Part shown: positions 49,241-56,993 of the stretch, one piece after another
How positions within the stretch are numbered: the first letter of the stretch is position 1
Layout of the letters: every line of letters begins with the position of its first letter
Assembly (NCBI GenBank): GCA_028717645.1
Contig: JAQUNK010000006.1
Coordinates: 1-56,993 of the forward strand
Origin: Candidatus Omnitrophota bacterium
GTDB lineage: Bacteria > Omnitrophota > Gorgyraeia > Gygaellales > JAMWDD01
Length of the DNA stretch: 56,993 bases
Reading direction: 5' to 3'
The notes under the pieces: generated by a model
Databases searched by the model: none
What the model was told of the DNA's origin: nothing
Seen by the model: the letters and a program-made list of their open reading frames with translations, nothing else
Position numbers and translations under genes: made by a program

Positions 49241-50797
49241 ATGTTATATCTGGCTTTCATTTATCATATGCACCAGCCTTATTACACCAACCTTCTGACG
49301 AAGGAATCGCCTTCGCCCTGGGTGCGCCTGCATGCTACAAAGGATTATTCGGATATGGTCCTGATCCTGGAAAAATTCCCCAAGATCCACCAGACCTTTA
49401 ATCTCGTTCCTTCTTTAGTGGAGCAGGTAGAGGATTATATCTCTGGCAATGTAAAAGACGCCTTTGAGATCGTATCACGTAAAAAGACAGGGGAGCTGAC
49501 AGGCGAAGATAAGGAATTCCTAAGGGCCAATTTCTTTAAGATCGACCCTTACCGGGTGATCGCGCATATGCCGCGTTATTACCAGTTATATATGCAGAAC
49601 CAGGAAAATGGCAGTGCTGATTTTACCGATCAGGACTACCTGGACCTGGTGGTCTGCTTTAACCTGGCCTGGATCGACCCGTATTTTCGCCAGAACATCC
49701 CGGAATTAAAGGCGGTGATGGAAAAGGACAGGTTCTTTAGCGAAGAGGACAAAGAGGTTGTCCTGGCTAAGCAAAAAGAGATCATCAAGGATACTATTCC
49801 TATATATAAAAGGTTTAGTGAAAAAGGCCAGATCGAAGTAAGCATTACGCCGTATTATCATCCGATATTACCACTGCTTTACAATACCAAGATTGCCATA
49901 GAGGCGAACCCCAATACGCCTTTGCCTAAAGGCCTGGTTTTTGATTATCCTGCTGATGCCAAGGCGCAAATTTTTAACGCCGTGGATTTTATGAAGCAGC
50001 GTTTAGGCAGACAACCGCAGGGGATGTGGCCGTCCGAAGAATCAGTGAGCGAACACATACTTCCTTTTATTATCCAATCGGGTATCAAATGGATCGTTAC
50101 GGACGAGGCAGTACTGTTTAAGTCTATAACTAAAAAAAGAAGCGGGAAGGTCCTCTACCAGCCGTATCGGCTTAAGCGTAAGGATGGCGAGTTAAACATA
50201 GTATTCCGCGACCGGAACCTTTCCGATTTGATTGGTTTTATCTATCACCGCTGGAAGACGGAAGACGCGGTAAATAATTTTATGATGCATCTGGAAAATA
50301 TCGCCAAGGCCTTAAAGAATGAAGATTGCCTCTTGACCATTGCGCTTGATGGAGAGAACGCCTGGGAATATTACCCGAATGACGGACATGATTTCCTGAA
50401 TTTGCTTTATCAGAGGATCTCTGACGCGGAGTTTGTCAAAACGGTTTGCGTGGGGGAGTACCTGAAATCACATCCGCCGAAACAAAATATCAGCAAGCTA
50501 AAGGCAGGCTCTTGGATAAATGGGGATTTTCAGAAGTGGATCGGCAACCAATATAAGAATAAGGCCTGGGAATGTCTTGCCCAGGCGCGTAAGGCACTGG
50601 AGAAATTGAAAGATCCTAAAAAGCATGACTTGGCCTGGAAGCAGATGTATATTTTAGAGGGCTCAGATTGGTTTTGGTGGTATGGCGATAAAATGCCTGA
50701 ATTCGACATGCTTTTTCGCATGCACTTGAGCAACTTTTATCGCATTATTGGCGAGGAAATACCCGCCTATTTGAACGCACCGCTGGAACCAGTGTAA
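49241..50797 (+). CDS. Glycoside hydrolase family 57 protein
   Basis: LAFIYHMHQPYYTN, GMWPSEESVSEHILPFI, IALDGENAWEYYPNDGHDFLNLLY; start set to ATG 49241. Confidence 0.9.
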   Translation: MLYLAFIYHMHQPYYTNLLTKESPSPWVRLHATKDYSDMVLILEKFPKIHQTFNLVPSLVEQVEDYISGNVKDAFEIVSRKKTGELTGEDKEFLRANFFKIDPYRVIAHMPRYYQLYMQNQENGSADFTDQDYLDLVVCFNLAWIDPYFRQNIPELKAVMEKDRFFSEEDKEVVLAKQKEIIKDTIPIYKRFSEKGQIEVSITPYYHPILPLLYNTKIAIEANPNTPLPKGLVFDYPADAKAQIFNAVDFMKQRLGRQPQGMWPSEESVSEHILPFIIQSGIKWIVTDEAVLFKSITKKRSGKVLYQPYRLKRKDGELNIVFRDRNLSDLIGFIYHRWKTEDAVNNFMMHLENIAKALKNEDCLLTIALDGENAWEYYPNDGHDFLNLLYQRISDAEFVKTVCVGEYLKSHPPKQNISKLKAGSWINGDFQKWIGNQYKNKAWECLAQARKALEKLKDPKKHDLAWKQMYILEGSDWFWWYGDKMPEFDMLFRMHLSNFYRIIGEEIPAYLNAPLEPV

Positions 50798-50810
50798 ATC
50801 ACTAAACTCG

Positions 50811-50839
50811 TTGACAACAAATGGGTTTTGTGTTAAAAT
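50811..50839 (+). promoter_or_regulatory. Putative sigma70 promoter immediately upstream of an ATG (leaderless candidate)
   Basis: TTGACA (50811-50816), 17 bp, TAAAAT (50834-50839); ATG at 50847. Confidence 0.68.
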
Positions 50840-50846
50840 TCACCCA

Positions 50847-51428
50847 ATGGATAAGAAAGAATTATACGAGCATCTAGCGAGGATCTATCTCGATAGTTCC
50901 AAAAAGCACCAAAGAAAAAAGAAGAAGCACGATTATCTCATCGAATCAAGGCATCTTTATATAGGTATTGCCGTCTTTATTTTACTAGGTGCCGCACTCC
51001 TTTTGTTAAAGGCGGACCCCTTCCATAAGAAAATGGCTTTATCCGGTTATCGCACTGCACTCGTCATCCAGCCGGATGCCATCAAAATAAATTATAATTT
51101 TGACGCGGCTAAAAAAGAGATCTATAACCTGCCCTTAAAAGGTTTGGACTTGACTACTTACAAGGCCCTGGTTTTTGCCGTAAGAAGGGTCAAAAATAAC
51201 AGCAATGGTTCGTTAAGGATCGAAATAGTAAATTCCCTGAATGAAAAGTCTGAAACCTATATCAAAGATATTCCTTTTACCTGGAAAGAATACAAAATAG
51301 AGTTATCTTCTCTTAAGAAAATTACGGATTGGTCAGGGACCAAGGAATTGCTTTTTATCGCTGAAGAGTGGAACACAAAAGATAAGAATGATGTGATCTA
51401 TATCGATAACGTCCGTTTTTTAAAGTAA
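50847..51428 (+). CDS. Single-pass membrane protein with carbohydrate-binding-like beta-sandwich domain
   Basis: TM segment YIGIAVFILLGAALLLL; C-terminal domain ending VIYIDNVRFLK as in CBM/galactose-binding-like folds. Confidence 0.55.
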   Translation: MDKKELYEHLARIYLDSSKKHQRKKKKHDYLIESRHLYIGIAVFILLGAALLLLKADPFHKKMALSGYRTALVIQPDAIKINYNFDAAKKEIYNLPLKGLDLTTYKALVFAVRRVKNNSNGSLRIEIVNSLNEKSETYIKDIPFTWKEYKIELSSLKKITDWSGTKELLFIAEEWNTKDKNDVIYIDNVRFLK

Positions 51429-51443
51429 AGGGGGAGGAGAACG

Positions 51444-52559
51444 ATGCGCGTTATTGCGGTTGCCAATCAAAAAGGTGGTTGCGGTAAAACTACTACTGCC
51501 ATAAATCTCGCCGCGGCTTTGGCATTAAACGGCAAAAAGGTGTTACTCATAGACCTGGACCCGCAGGCGCATGCCACGATGGGCCTGGCGATTGACGCCG
51601 AACTGAATATCTATAACGTACTTTCCCCGATTACCCAAAAGAAGGTAAGGCTGGAGAATATCGTCAAGAGGATAGGTTATAACTTTGATGTTGCGCCCTC
51701 CGGTATTATTTTAAGCACCCTGGAACAGGAATTATCCGATGAAATAAGCAGGGAATCGCGCCTTTCGGAGATACTCGCAAATTTCGTTAACCGCAATTTT
51801 TACGATTACGCGATCATAGATTGCCCGCCTAATTTAGGGCTCTTGACTATAAATGCCATCCGCGCTTCCAGCCATATAATTATCCCGGTTGAGGCCAGCC
51901 GTTTTTCCATAGACGGTATAGGCCGCTTTATAGAAATCGCGGATCTCATCAAAGACAGGCTGAACCATAAAGTAGAATACCAAATACTTACCACTATGTT
52001 TGATTCGCGCCTGAAGCATTCATTCAAGATGTTGGACAGGATAAATAAGAATTTCGGCGAAAAGGTGATCGACAATATCATCCATGTTAACGTCAAGCTA
52101 AAGGAAGCGCAGAACGCGGGAACACACATATTTAATTATGATAAATACTCAAGAGGCGCTAAGGATTATTACAGCCTTGCCCGGCAACTAATCACGCAAT
52201 TCCAGTCTCCGCAGGATGAAATGGTCCAGATCAAAAAATTAGATCTTAAGGAAAATAAGGCCAAAGAAGAGATCAAGCAGTTGGTTAAGAATGAAATTGA
52301 GCGTTTGAATGAAACGGTATTTTCTTTATCCGCTCCCCAGGCAAAGAACGTATATCTTGTAGGCGAATTTAATAACTGGAAACAAGACGAAGCAGCGCGC
52401 ATGCAAGCGGATAACGGTACTTGGGTAAAGAAGGTATCTTTGGCCCCGGGTAAATACCGCTACCGCTTTGTAGTTGACGAAAACTGGCTGGAAGATCCTC
52501 AAAATGTCCAAAAGGCAGAAAATCCTTTTGGCGGCATGGATTCGTTATTAGAAGTATAA
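51444..52559 (+). CDS. ParA/MinD-type ATPase fused to a C-terminal AMPK-beta-like glycogen-binding module (CBM48 type)
   Basis: [45 protein letters not shown]-terminus [50 protein letters not shown]. Confidence 0.9.
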   Translation: MRVIAVANQKGGCGKTTTAINLAAALALNGKKVLLIDLDPQAHATMGLAIDAELNIYNVLSPITQKKVRLENIVKRIGYNFDVAPSGIILSTLEQELSDEISRESRLSEILANFVNRNFYDYAIIDCPPNLGLLTINAIRASSHIIIPVEASRFSIDGIGRFIEIADLIKDRLNHKVEYQILTTMFDSRLKHSFKMLDRINKNFGEKVIDNIIHVNVKLKEAQNAGTHIFNYDKYSRGAKDYYSLARQLITQFQSPQDEMVQIKKLDLKENKAKEEIKQLVKNEIERLNETVFSLSAPQAKNVYLVGEFNNWKQDEAARMQADNGTWVKKVSLAPGKYRYRFVVDENWLEDPQNVQKAENPFGGMDSLLEV

Positions 52560-52560
52560 G

Positions 52561-52899
52561 ATGAGCGAAGAAGTTTCCCAGGCACAACCACAACTTAGCC
52601 AGACCCAGATATTGTTGCTAGCCATAGCAGCATATTTATCCTTCCTGTGCATATTGCCTATTTTTTTGAATAAAAAGAATAGCTTTATTATCCATCATGC
52701 CAAGCAGGGCCTTACCCTTTTTAGTATTGAGGTGGCAACGGTCCTTTTAAGCATCATACCTTTTTTTGGCATGTTTGTTTCTCCTGTTATCTTAAGCCTA
52801 TGCCTGTTTTTTTCGGTCTGGGGAATTTTAGGCGCTGTCAAGAACCAGTATAGCCGTATTATCCTTTTATCCGATATTGCAGGGCAGATCCATCTGTAA
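52561..52899 (+). CDS. Small multi-pass membrane protein (DUF4870-like)
   Basis: LLAIAAYLSFLCILPIF...FIIHHAKQGLTLFSIEVATVLLSIIPFFG. Confidence 0.65.
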   Translation: MSEEVSQAQPQLSQTQILLLAIAAYLSFLCILPIFLNKKNSFIIHHAKQGLTLFSIEVATVLLSIIPFFGMFVSPVILSLCLFFSVWGILGAVKNQYSRIILLSDIAGQIHL

Positions 52900-52905
52900 T
52901 TATTT

Positions 52906-53406
52906 ATGCAGACGCTAGTTGCCATAAAGGCGCGTAGAAGCGTGCGTGAATTTATTCCGGGTAGTTCGATCCCTAAAGGCGCCCTGGAATCTGTCATTGA
53001 TGCGGCGCGCCTTGCCCCTACGGCCAGGAACGTCCAGCCCTGGGAGTTTGTGGTCATTACGGATAAGGATAAATTACGGAAGATAGCTGATATCGCGGAT
53101 AACGGAAAATTTATCGTGGATGCCGCAGCCTGTGTGGCTGTTTTTTGTAAAGATACCAAATATTATTTAGAAGACGGCAGTGCCGCTACAGAAAATTTAT
53201 TGCTTGCGGCGACAGATATGGGGTTGGCCAGTTGTTGGGTAGCCGGAGACAAAAAGCCTTATGCTCAGGCAATAAAGGAACTGCTGGGTGTGCCCCTAGA
53301 ATTAAAGCTGATTAGCCTTATCGCTTTAGGTAAGGCGAAATCAAAAGAAGAGAATATTGTTCCTAAGCGCGTGTTGGCAGAACTAGTGCATTGGGATAAA
53401 TTTTAG
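52906..53406 (+). CDS. Nitroreductase family protein
   Basis: AIKARRSVREFIPGSSIPKGALESVIDAARLAPTARNVQPWEFVVITDKDKL...MGLASCWVAG. Confidence 0.92.
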   Translation: MQTLVAIKARRSVREFIPGSSIPKGALESVIDAARLAPTARNVQPWEFVVITDKDKLRKIADIADNGKFIVDAAACVAVFCKDTKYYLEDGSAATENLLLAATDMGLASCWVAGDKKPYAQAIKELLGVPLELKLISLIALGKAKSKEENIVPKRVLAELVHWDKF

Positions 53407-53443
53407 CCTCCTATATAATAGAAGGGAGGCGAGGGGAGGGAAG

Positions 53444-53842
53444 ATGCCGGCAAAAAAGAAGAAGGCGGTTCTAAAAAAGAAGAAAGCAAGAAAGGTGATC
53501 AGGAGGAGTAAGGCAAAGCCGAAAAAGAAGGCGGGCAAGGCTGTTCGTCCAAAGCGGGTAATAAAAAAGGCAAAGCCAACAAAGCGTGGCGGGAAAAAAG
53601 AAGAATTAGTAGGCGTAGTCACGCACTATTTTCCTCACGTAAAAGCTGCGGTATTAAAATTAAAAATGCCTCTTTCTTTGGGTGATGTGATCAAGATAAA
53701 AGGCCATACTACTGATTTTAAGCAGCAGATTACTTCTATGCAGATCGACCGTGTTCCCATAACCAGTGCCAAGAAGGGCGATGAAATAGGGGTTAAGGTA
53801 GATTCGCGCGTACGTAGAAAAGATAAAGCCTTCAAGGCTTAA
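53444..53842 (+). CDS. Lys/Arg-rich tail fused to an EF-Tu domain-2-like beta-barrel
   Basis: N-terminal PAKKKKAVLKKKKARKVIRRSKAKPKKKAGKAVRPKR tail; VGVVTHYFPHVKAAVLKLKMPLSLGDVIKIKGHTTDFKQQITSMQIDRVPITSAKKGDEIGVKV. Confidence 0.72.
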   Translation: MPAKKKKAVLKKKKARKVIRRSKAKPKKKAGKAVRPKRVIKKAKPTKRGGKKEELVGVVTHYFPHVKAAVLKLKMPLSLGDVIKIKGHTTDFKQQITSMQIDRVPITSAKKGDEIGVKVDSRVRRKDKAFKA

Positions 53843-53870
53843 TTAATAGTTTGAAAAGGAGGTAGTTAAG

Positions 53871-54170
53871 ATGATGGGTTTGGCATTATTCGGGCAGGGT
53901 ATAACCATGGCTTTAATAGCTTTAGGTCTCGGGTATATTGTTTGCGATATTGCCGATAGGCAAAAAGAGACATTAAAATCCGTAGGTTTTGTTATTGGTG
54001 CGGTAATCATTATTTTAGGCACAGTTATTTTGATCAATTCGCTGTTTACGGGTGTCAATTTAGGCAAACGCCTTGGTGGAATGGGCATGATGGGAAATAT
54101 GCCACAGCAAAAGATGATGCAGCCGTATGCACCACCAGCTGGTCAGCATAACCAGGTGCCGGCTAAATAG
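53871..54170 (+). CDS. Small membrane protein, two TM segments, Met/Pro-rich C-terminus
   Basis: AGGAGG upstream; two hydrophobic segments; GMGMMGNMPQQKMMQPYAPP tail. Confidence 0.55.
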   Translation: MMGLALFGQGITMALIALGLGYIVCDIADRQKETLKSVGFVIGAVIIILGTVILINSLFTGVNLGKRLGGMGMMGNMPQQKMMQPYAPPAGQHNQVPAK

Positions 54171-54204
54171 CGCATTAAAAAATAAATTCGCAGGAGACGA
54201 CCAT

Positions 54205-54588
54205 ATGAGAAAAGCGATCTGGCCTTTGGCAATATTGTTGTTAATGCTGGGTTTACCCATGGTCAATTCAGGATGTTTTTGGCTTCTAGCAGGCGGCGCC
54301 GCAGGTTATGGCGTGAGCCCGGATAGCGTACAGGCAAGTTTTGATACGAGTGCTTCCCATGCCTATCATCAGAGCCTGGTAGTGATGCGTAAGCTTGGTA
54401 AAACTACCATGGAAGATGAAAAAGGCGGCTGGGTAAAAGCTGATTTTGACAATTATAATGTCGCGGTGCATATAGAGCAGAAAACCGCTAATTCCGTACA
54501 GGTTACTGTTTCTGCGCGGAAGTATGCTACGCCGCGCCCGCAAAAAGCAAGAGATGTATTGGATATGATTTCTGCGCGTTTAAGGTGA
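54205..54588 (+). CDS. DUF3568-like small envelope protein
   Basis: Hydrophobic N-terminus ending NSGCFWLLAGGAAGYG; HQSLVVMRKLGKTTMEDEKGGWVKADFDNYNVAVHIEQ. Confidence 0.6.
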   Translation: MRKAIWPLAILLLMLGLPMVNSGCFWLLAGGAAGYGVSPDSVQASFDTSASHAYHQSLVVMRKLGKTTMEDEKGGWVKADFDNYNVAVHIEQKTANSVQVTVSARKYATPRPQKARDVLDMISARLR

Positions 54589-54601
54589 AAAGGAGTTGTA
54601 T

Positions 54602-55060
54602 ATGAAAAGAATAAGCATCTTTGTTCTGCCGTTTGTCATTATGTTATCTTTGGTCGGATGTGCTTCCAATAAGACCAATGTTGGGGAAGGTGCTGCGATC
54701 GGAGGTTTATTGGGTGCCACAGCAGGCGGGATCATTGGACATCAGAGTGGCCATGGTTTGGAAGGCGCAGGTATAGGTGCTGCAGCCGGAGTACTTACCG
54801 GAGCGATTGTTGGTAGCCAAATGCCGAAACAAGGCCAGGGTAGCGCTTCGGAAGGTGCGGTAAGTAGCACCAGTAGCCCGGTCAACCAATTGACTATTCA
54901 GAATATAATTGATATGCATAAGCAAAACGTGAACGACGCGGTGATTATTGACCGTATCCGTATGAGCGGCTCCAAATTCGTACTAACAGAGCAAGATATT
55001 GCCAATTTGAAACAGCAAGGGGTAAGTGACGCGGTAATACAAGCCATGCAAGGCAAATAA
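54602..55060 (+). CDS. Glycine-zipper lipoprotein
   Basis: Lipobox LSLVGCAS; GAAIGGLLGATAGGIIGHQSGHGLEGAGIGAAAGVLTGAIVG. Confidence 0.78.
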   Translation: MKRISIFVLPFVIMLSLVGCASNKTNVGEGAAIGGLLGATAGGIIGHQSGHGLEGAGIGAAAGVLTGAIVGSQMPKQGQGSASEGAVSSTSSPVNQLTIQNIIDMHKQNVNDAVIIDRIRMSGSKFVLTEQDIANLKQQGVSDAVIQAMQGK

Positions 55061-55071
55061 GGGAGGCTATA

Positions 55072-55359
55072 ATGATGGATTGGATATATTTATCGGTTAT
55101 GAGTTGGGCTTTGTTATTTATTGCTTTAGGTATGGGTTTTTTAGTAGGCGTAAAGGCTGTTAAGGAACAGGGAATTTTAAGGATGGTAGGTATCGGTATC
55201 GCCACCTTAATCATGGGCTCTATGTTATTATTGGGGCTCAAGCAGTTATTAGTTACAAAGATGATCATTTCATCCTATAAATGCCATGGCATGATGTCAA
55301 AAAAAGGCGCTTTTGTAGCTCCTTGCGGCAGGCAGCAGATGCCTATGCCCAAAAAATAA
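55072..55359 (+). CDS. Small membrane protein resembling the product of 53871-54170
   Basis: Two hydrophobic segments (LLFIALGMGFLVGV) and Met/Cys-rich tail CHGMMSKKGAFVAPCGRQQMPMP. Confidence 0.55.
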   Translation: MMDWIYLSVMSWALLFIALGMGFLVGVKAVKEQGILRMVGIGIATLIMGSMLLLGLKQLLVTKMIISSYKCHGMMSKKGAFVAPCGRQQMPMPKK

Positions 55360-55411
55360 GGTTTAGAAATCAAGCAAGAGTTTGCTTATTGATAGCTCTT
55401 CTGGAGGCACA

Positions 55412-55621
55412 ATGAGCAAGATCATCACTGTTTATTTGGCGAATAATAAGACTGTTACTTTTTCTCCCAGGCCTGAAGCAAAAGCAGTAGAGATAGCCAA
55501 GAGAATTTTGATTGAAGGCGTCTGGGACAATGACGTAGAACCGCAGGTATATTTCCCGCCACAGCAGATCCTAAAGGTAGAAGTTGCCGAAAACGTACAG
55601 AAAAAGAAGCTTGTTAATTAA
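55412..55621 (+). CDS. Small hypothetical protein
   Basis: GGAGG upstream of ATG 55412; MSKIITVYLANNKTVTFSPRPEAKAVEIAKRILIEGVWDNDVE. Confidence 0.55.
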   Translation: MSKIITVYLANNKTVTFSPRPEAKAVEIAKRILIEGVWDNDVEPQVYFPPQQILKVEVAENVQKKKLVN

Positions 55622-55691
55622 TTCTGAGTATCTACTCATAATTAGAACCTGTGGATAACCCAAATTAATAAAGCCCTAAAATAGGTATTTT

Positions 55692-56045
55692 ATGTTTAAG
55701 GGACGCCCCAAAAAAGAGAGAATTATCTCTGCAAAGCCGTTAATCCTGCAATTTTCGCCCCGTGGCCGGCGCGGTAGGCCGGATTATATTAGTATTGGCC
55801 CGGATGAGTTTGAAGCGATAAGATTAAACGATTTTATGAAAATTGCTCAAAATTATGCGGCTAAGCATATGGGAATATCCCAACAGACTTTTAGCCGTAT
55901 ATTGAGCAGGGCCAGAAGATCTTTGGCTGACGCATTGGTTAATGGAAAAATAATTAGAATAGCAGATAAAAATACGAAAATTCAATCCCCAGCCCAAAAA
56001 AGTTCTCCCAAAATTCGAGAAGAAGGCCGTCCTGAAGCTGAATAA
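55692..56045 (+). CDS. DUF134 family predicted DNA-binding protein
   Basis: RGRRGRPDYISIGPDEFEAIRLNDFMKIAQNYAAKHMGISQQTFSRILSRARRSLADALVNGKII. Confidence 0.82.
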   Translation: MFKGRPKKERIISAKPLILQFSPRGRRGRPDYISIGPDEFEAIRLNDFMKIAQNYAAKHMGISQQTFSRILSRARRSLADALVNGKIIRIADKNTKIQSPAQKSSPKIREEGRPEAE

Positions 56046-56132
56046 ATAACCCTTAAATACCTTCAAATTTACCACCTAAGCTGCATATACAACTTCCTAT
56101 AATATATCTTATGTAAACTTGCCATAATAGGA

Positions 56133-56161
56133 ATTATAGGGAATAAAGCCCTTTTTGTCAA
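56133..56161 (-). promoter_or_regulatory. Orphan minus-strand sigma70 promoter
   Basis: Reading minus: TTGACA (56161-56156), 17 bp, TATAAT (56138-56133), both consensus. Confidence 0.6.
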
Positions 56162-56183
56162 GTATTTTCTTAATAAACCACTT

Positions 56184-56648
56184 TTAGCGCTCATTTAGGC
56201 TCTCCGTAGCATAGTCTCTTTGGCGTAATTCAGCCGAAGAAGAATATCGGCTATAAGGCATTCTGCCCATATACTTTTCCTGGTTCCAGTTCGGATGGTT
56301 CGTATCCTTGATTCCCCAGGCAACTATCTCGAAATAGATCCACCAATTGCTTTCCGTATTACCTAATTGCGCGGCAAGGCGGGTAATTACAGTAGAAGTA
56401 ACGGTTGTCCTTGTGCGGTGGAGCATAGAAACATACTGCCTAGTAAGACCCAGAGCACGGGCCATATCGGCGTCCGTTTTCCAACCTTTAGTTATTTTGA
56501 TGGTTTCGATTGCACCTTTTTTAAAGACAAGACGGTACTCAAAGTTAGGGTTAGGCAACCCTGATTTGCTTTTTTTAATGCGCCTAAAGAAAAATAACCT
56601 TAACATCACTGCTCCTTCTCCCCCTGGTTTGTTGGTTAAAATAGCCAT
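56184..56648 (-). CDS. Cro/C1-type HTH domain protein
   Basis: TKGWKTDADMARALGLTRQYVSMLHRTRTTVTSTVITRLAAQLGN; the true start may be internal. Confidence 0.65.
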   Translation of the reverse strand: MAILTNKPGGEGAVMLRLFFFRRIKKSKSGLPNPNFEYRLVFKKGAIETIKITKGWKTDADMARALGLTRQYVSMLHRTRTTVTSTVITRLAAQLGNTESNWWIYFEIVAWGIKDTNHPNWNQEKYMGRMPYSRYSSSAELRQRDYATESLNER

Positions 56649-56701
56649 TTTATTAACGTCTTATATAGCCTTTTGCTTTTATATCCCTCCTTTTCCCCGC
56701 T

Positions 56702-56869
56702 TTATTTTTTATGATTAAGCCCGTCTAATACGAGCTTCCTGATAAACATAGATACCGGCATTCTTTCTTTCTTTGCTGCATTCTTAAGCCTCATTTTGTC
56801 AAAAGGTGAAAATTTAACTGGTATAGGTTTTTCAAGTTTCTCATCCGGATTAACCTTTGGTCTTGCCAT
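56702..56869 (-). CDS. Small ribbon-helix-helix-like DNA-binding protein
   Basis: MARPKVNPDEKLEKPIPVKFSPFDKMRLKNAAKKERMPVSMFIRKLVLDGLNHKK. Confidence 0.55.
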   Translation of the reverse strand: MARPKVNPDEKLEKPIPVKFSPFDKMRLKNAAKKERMPVSMFIRKLVLDGLNHKK

Positions 56870-56993
56870 TTTGTCCCCTTTCTTTTTTTTAAGATAAGCC
56901 AAGTCCGGTAAAAGATTAAAGTGATTATGCCTAAAGAGGCGTGCAATTAGCGGTTAATTTCTTCTATCGCCGAAAGTATTATTGAATGTTTCC

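Noticed and set aside
53444-53610. Purine-rich AAG/AAA tract as a possible simple-sequence repeat
   Set aside because: It is in frame and encodes the Lys-rich tail; no regular unit length is maintained.
55650-55658. TGTGGATAA, a perfect DnaA-box sequence on the minus strand
   Set aside because: A single box without dnaA, dnaN, rpmH or box clusters does not support an origin; single occurrences are expected by chance.

Overview
The window looks like a chromosomal segment from an uncultured Gram-negative, probably anaerobic, WLP-carrying bacterium. Gene content and order suggest Omnitrophota/PVC-like affiliation, but this is inference only. It is mostly plus-strand and densely packed with short overlaps. 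From left to right: (1) a tsaD 3' end and mgtC; (2) a bactofilin carrying an excisionase-type HTH, followed by a second HTH plus TM protein; (3) larB, an fmdE-like gene and corrinoid-protein-side Wood-Ljungdahl genes (acsC, acsV/RACo, cooC, acsD, acsE), without acsA/acsB nearby; (4) housekeeping genes (dgkA, tilS, ftsH, folP, pdxJ, acpS, nnrD) and tRNAs, including truncated tRNA-like copies; (5) a surface glycan locus of about 17 kb with glycosyltransferases, an O-antigen ligase-like protein, a polyprenyl-phosphate glycosyltransferase, a fused Sat/APS-kinase (PAPS synthesis), an ABC exporter, five sulfotransferases (three in tandem) and a B12-radical SAM protein, suggesting a sulfated glycan or lipid; (6) an archaeal-type ThyA-like protein, gpsA, and a hom/thrC/apgM-like/lysC/cimA amino-acid cluster, then valS, nadC, uvrB, coaX; (7) a porin; (8) GH57, a membrane-anchored carbohydrate-binding-like protein and a ParA-type ATPase fused to an AMPK-beta-type glycogen-binding module. 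Item (8) is my best candidate for an undescribed system: ParA-driven positioning of glycogen or alpha-glucan. The right end has small envelope proteins, a Lys-rich-tail EF-Tu-domain-2-like protein, a DUF134 regulator and two minus-strand small DNA-binding proteins. No rRNA or CRISPR array was seen.
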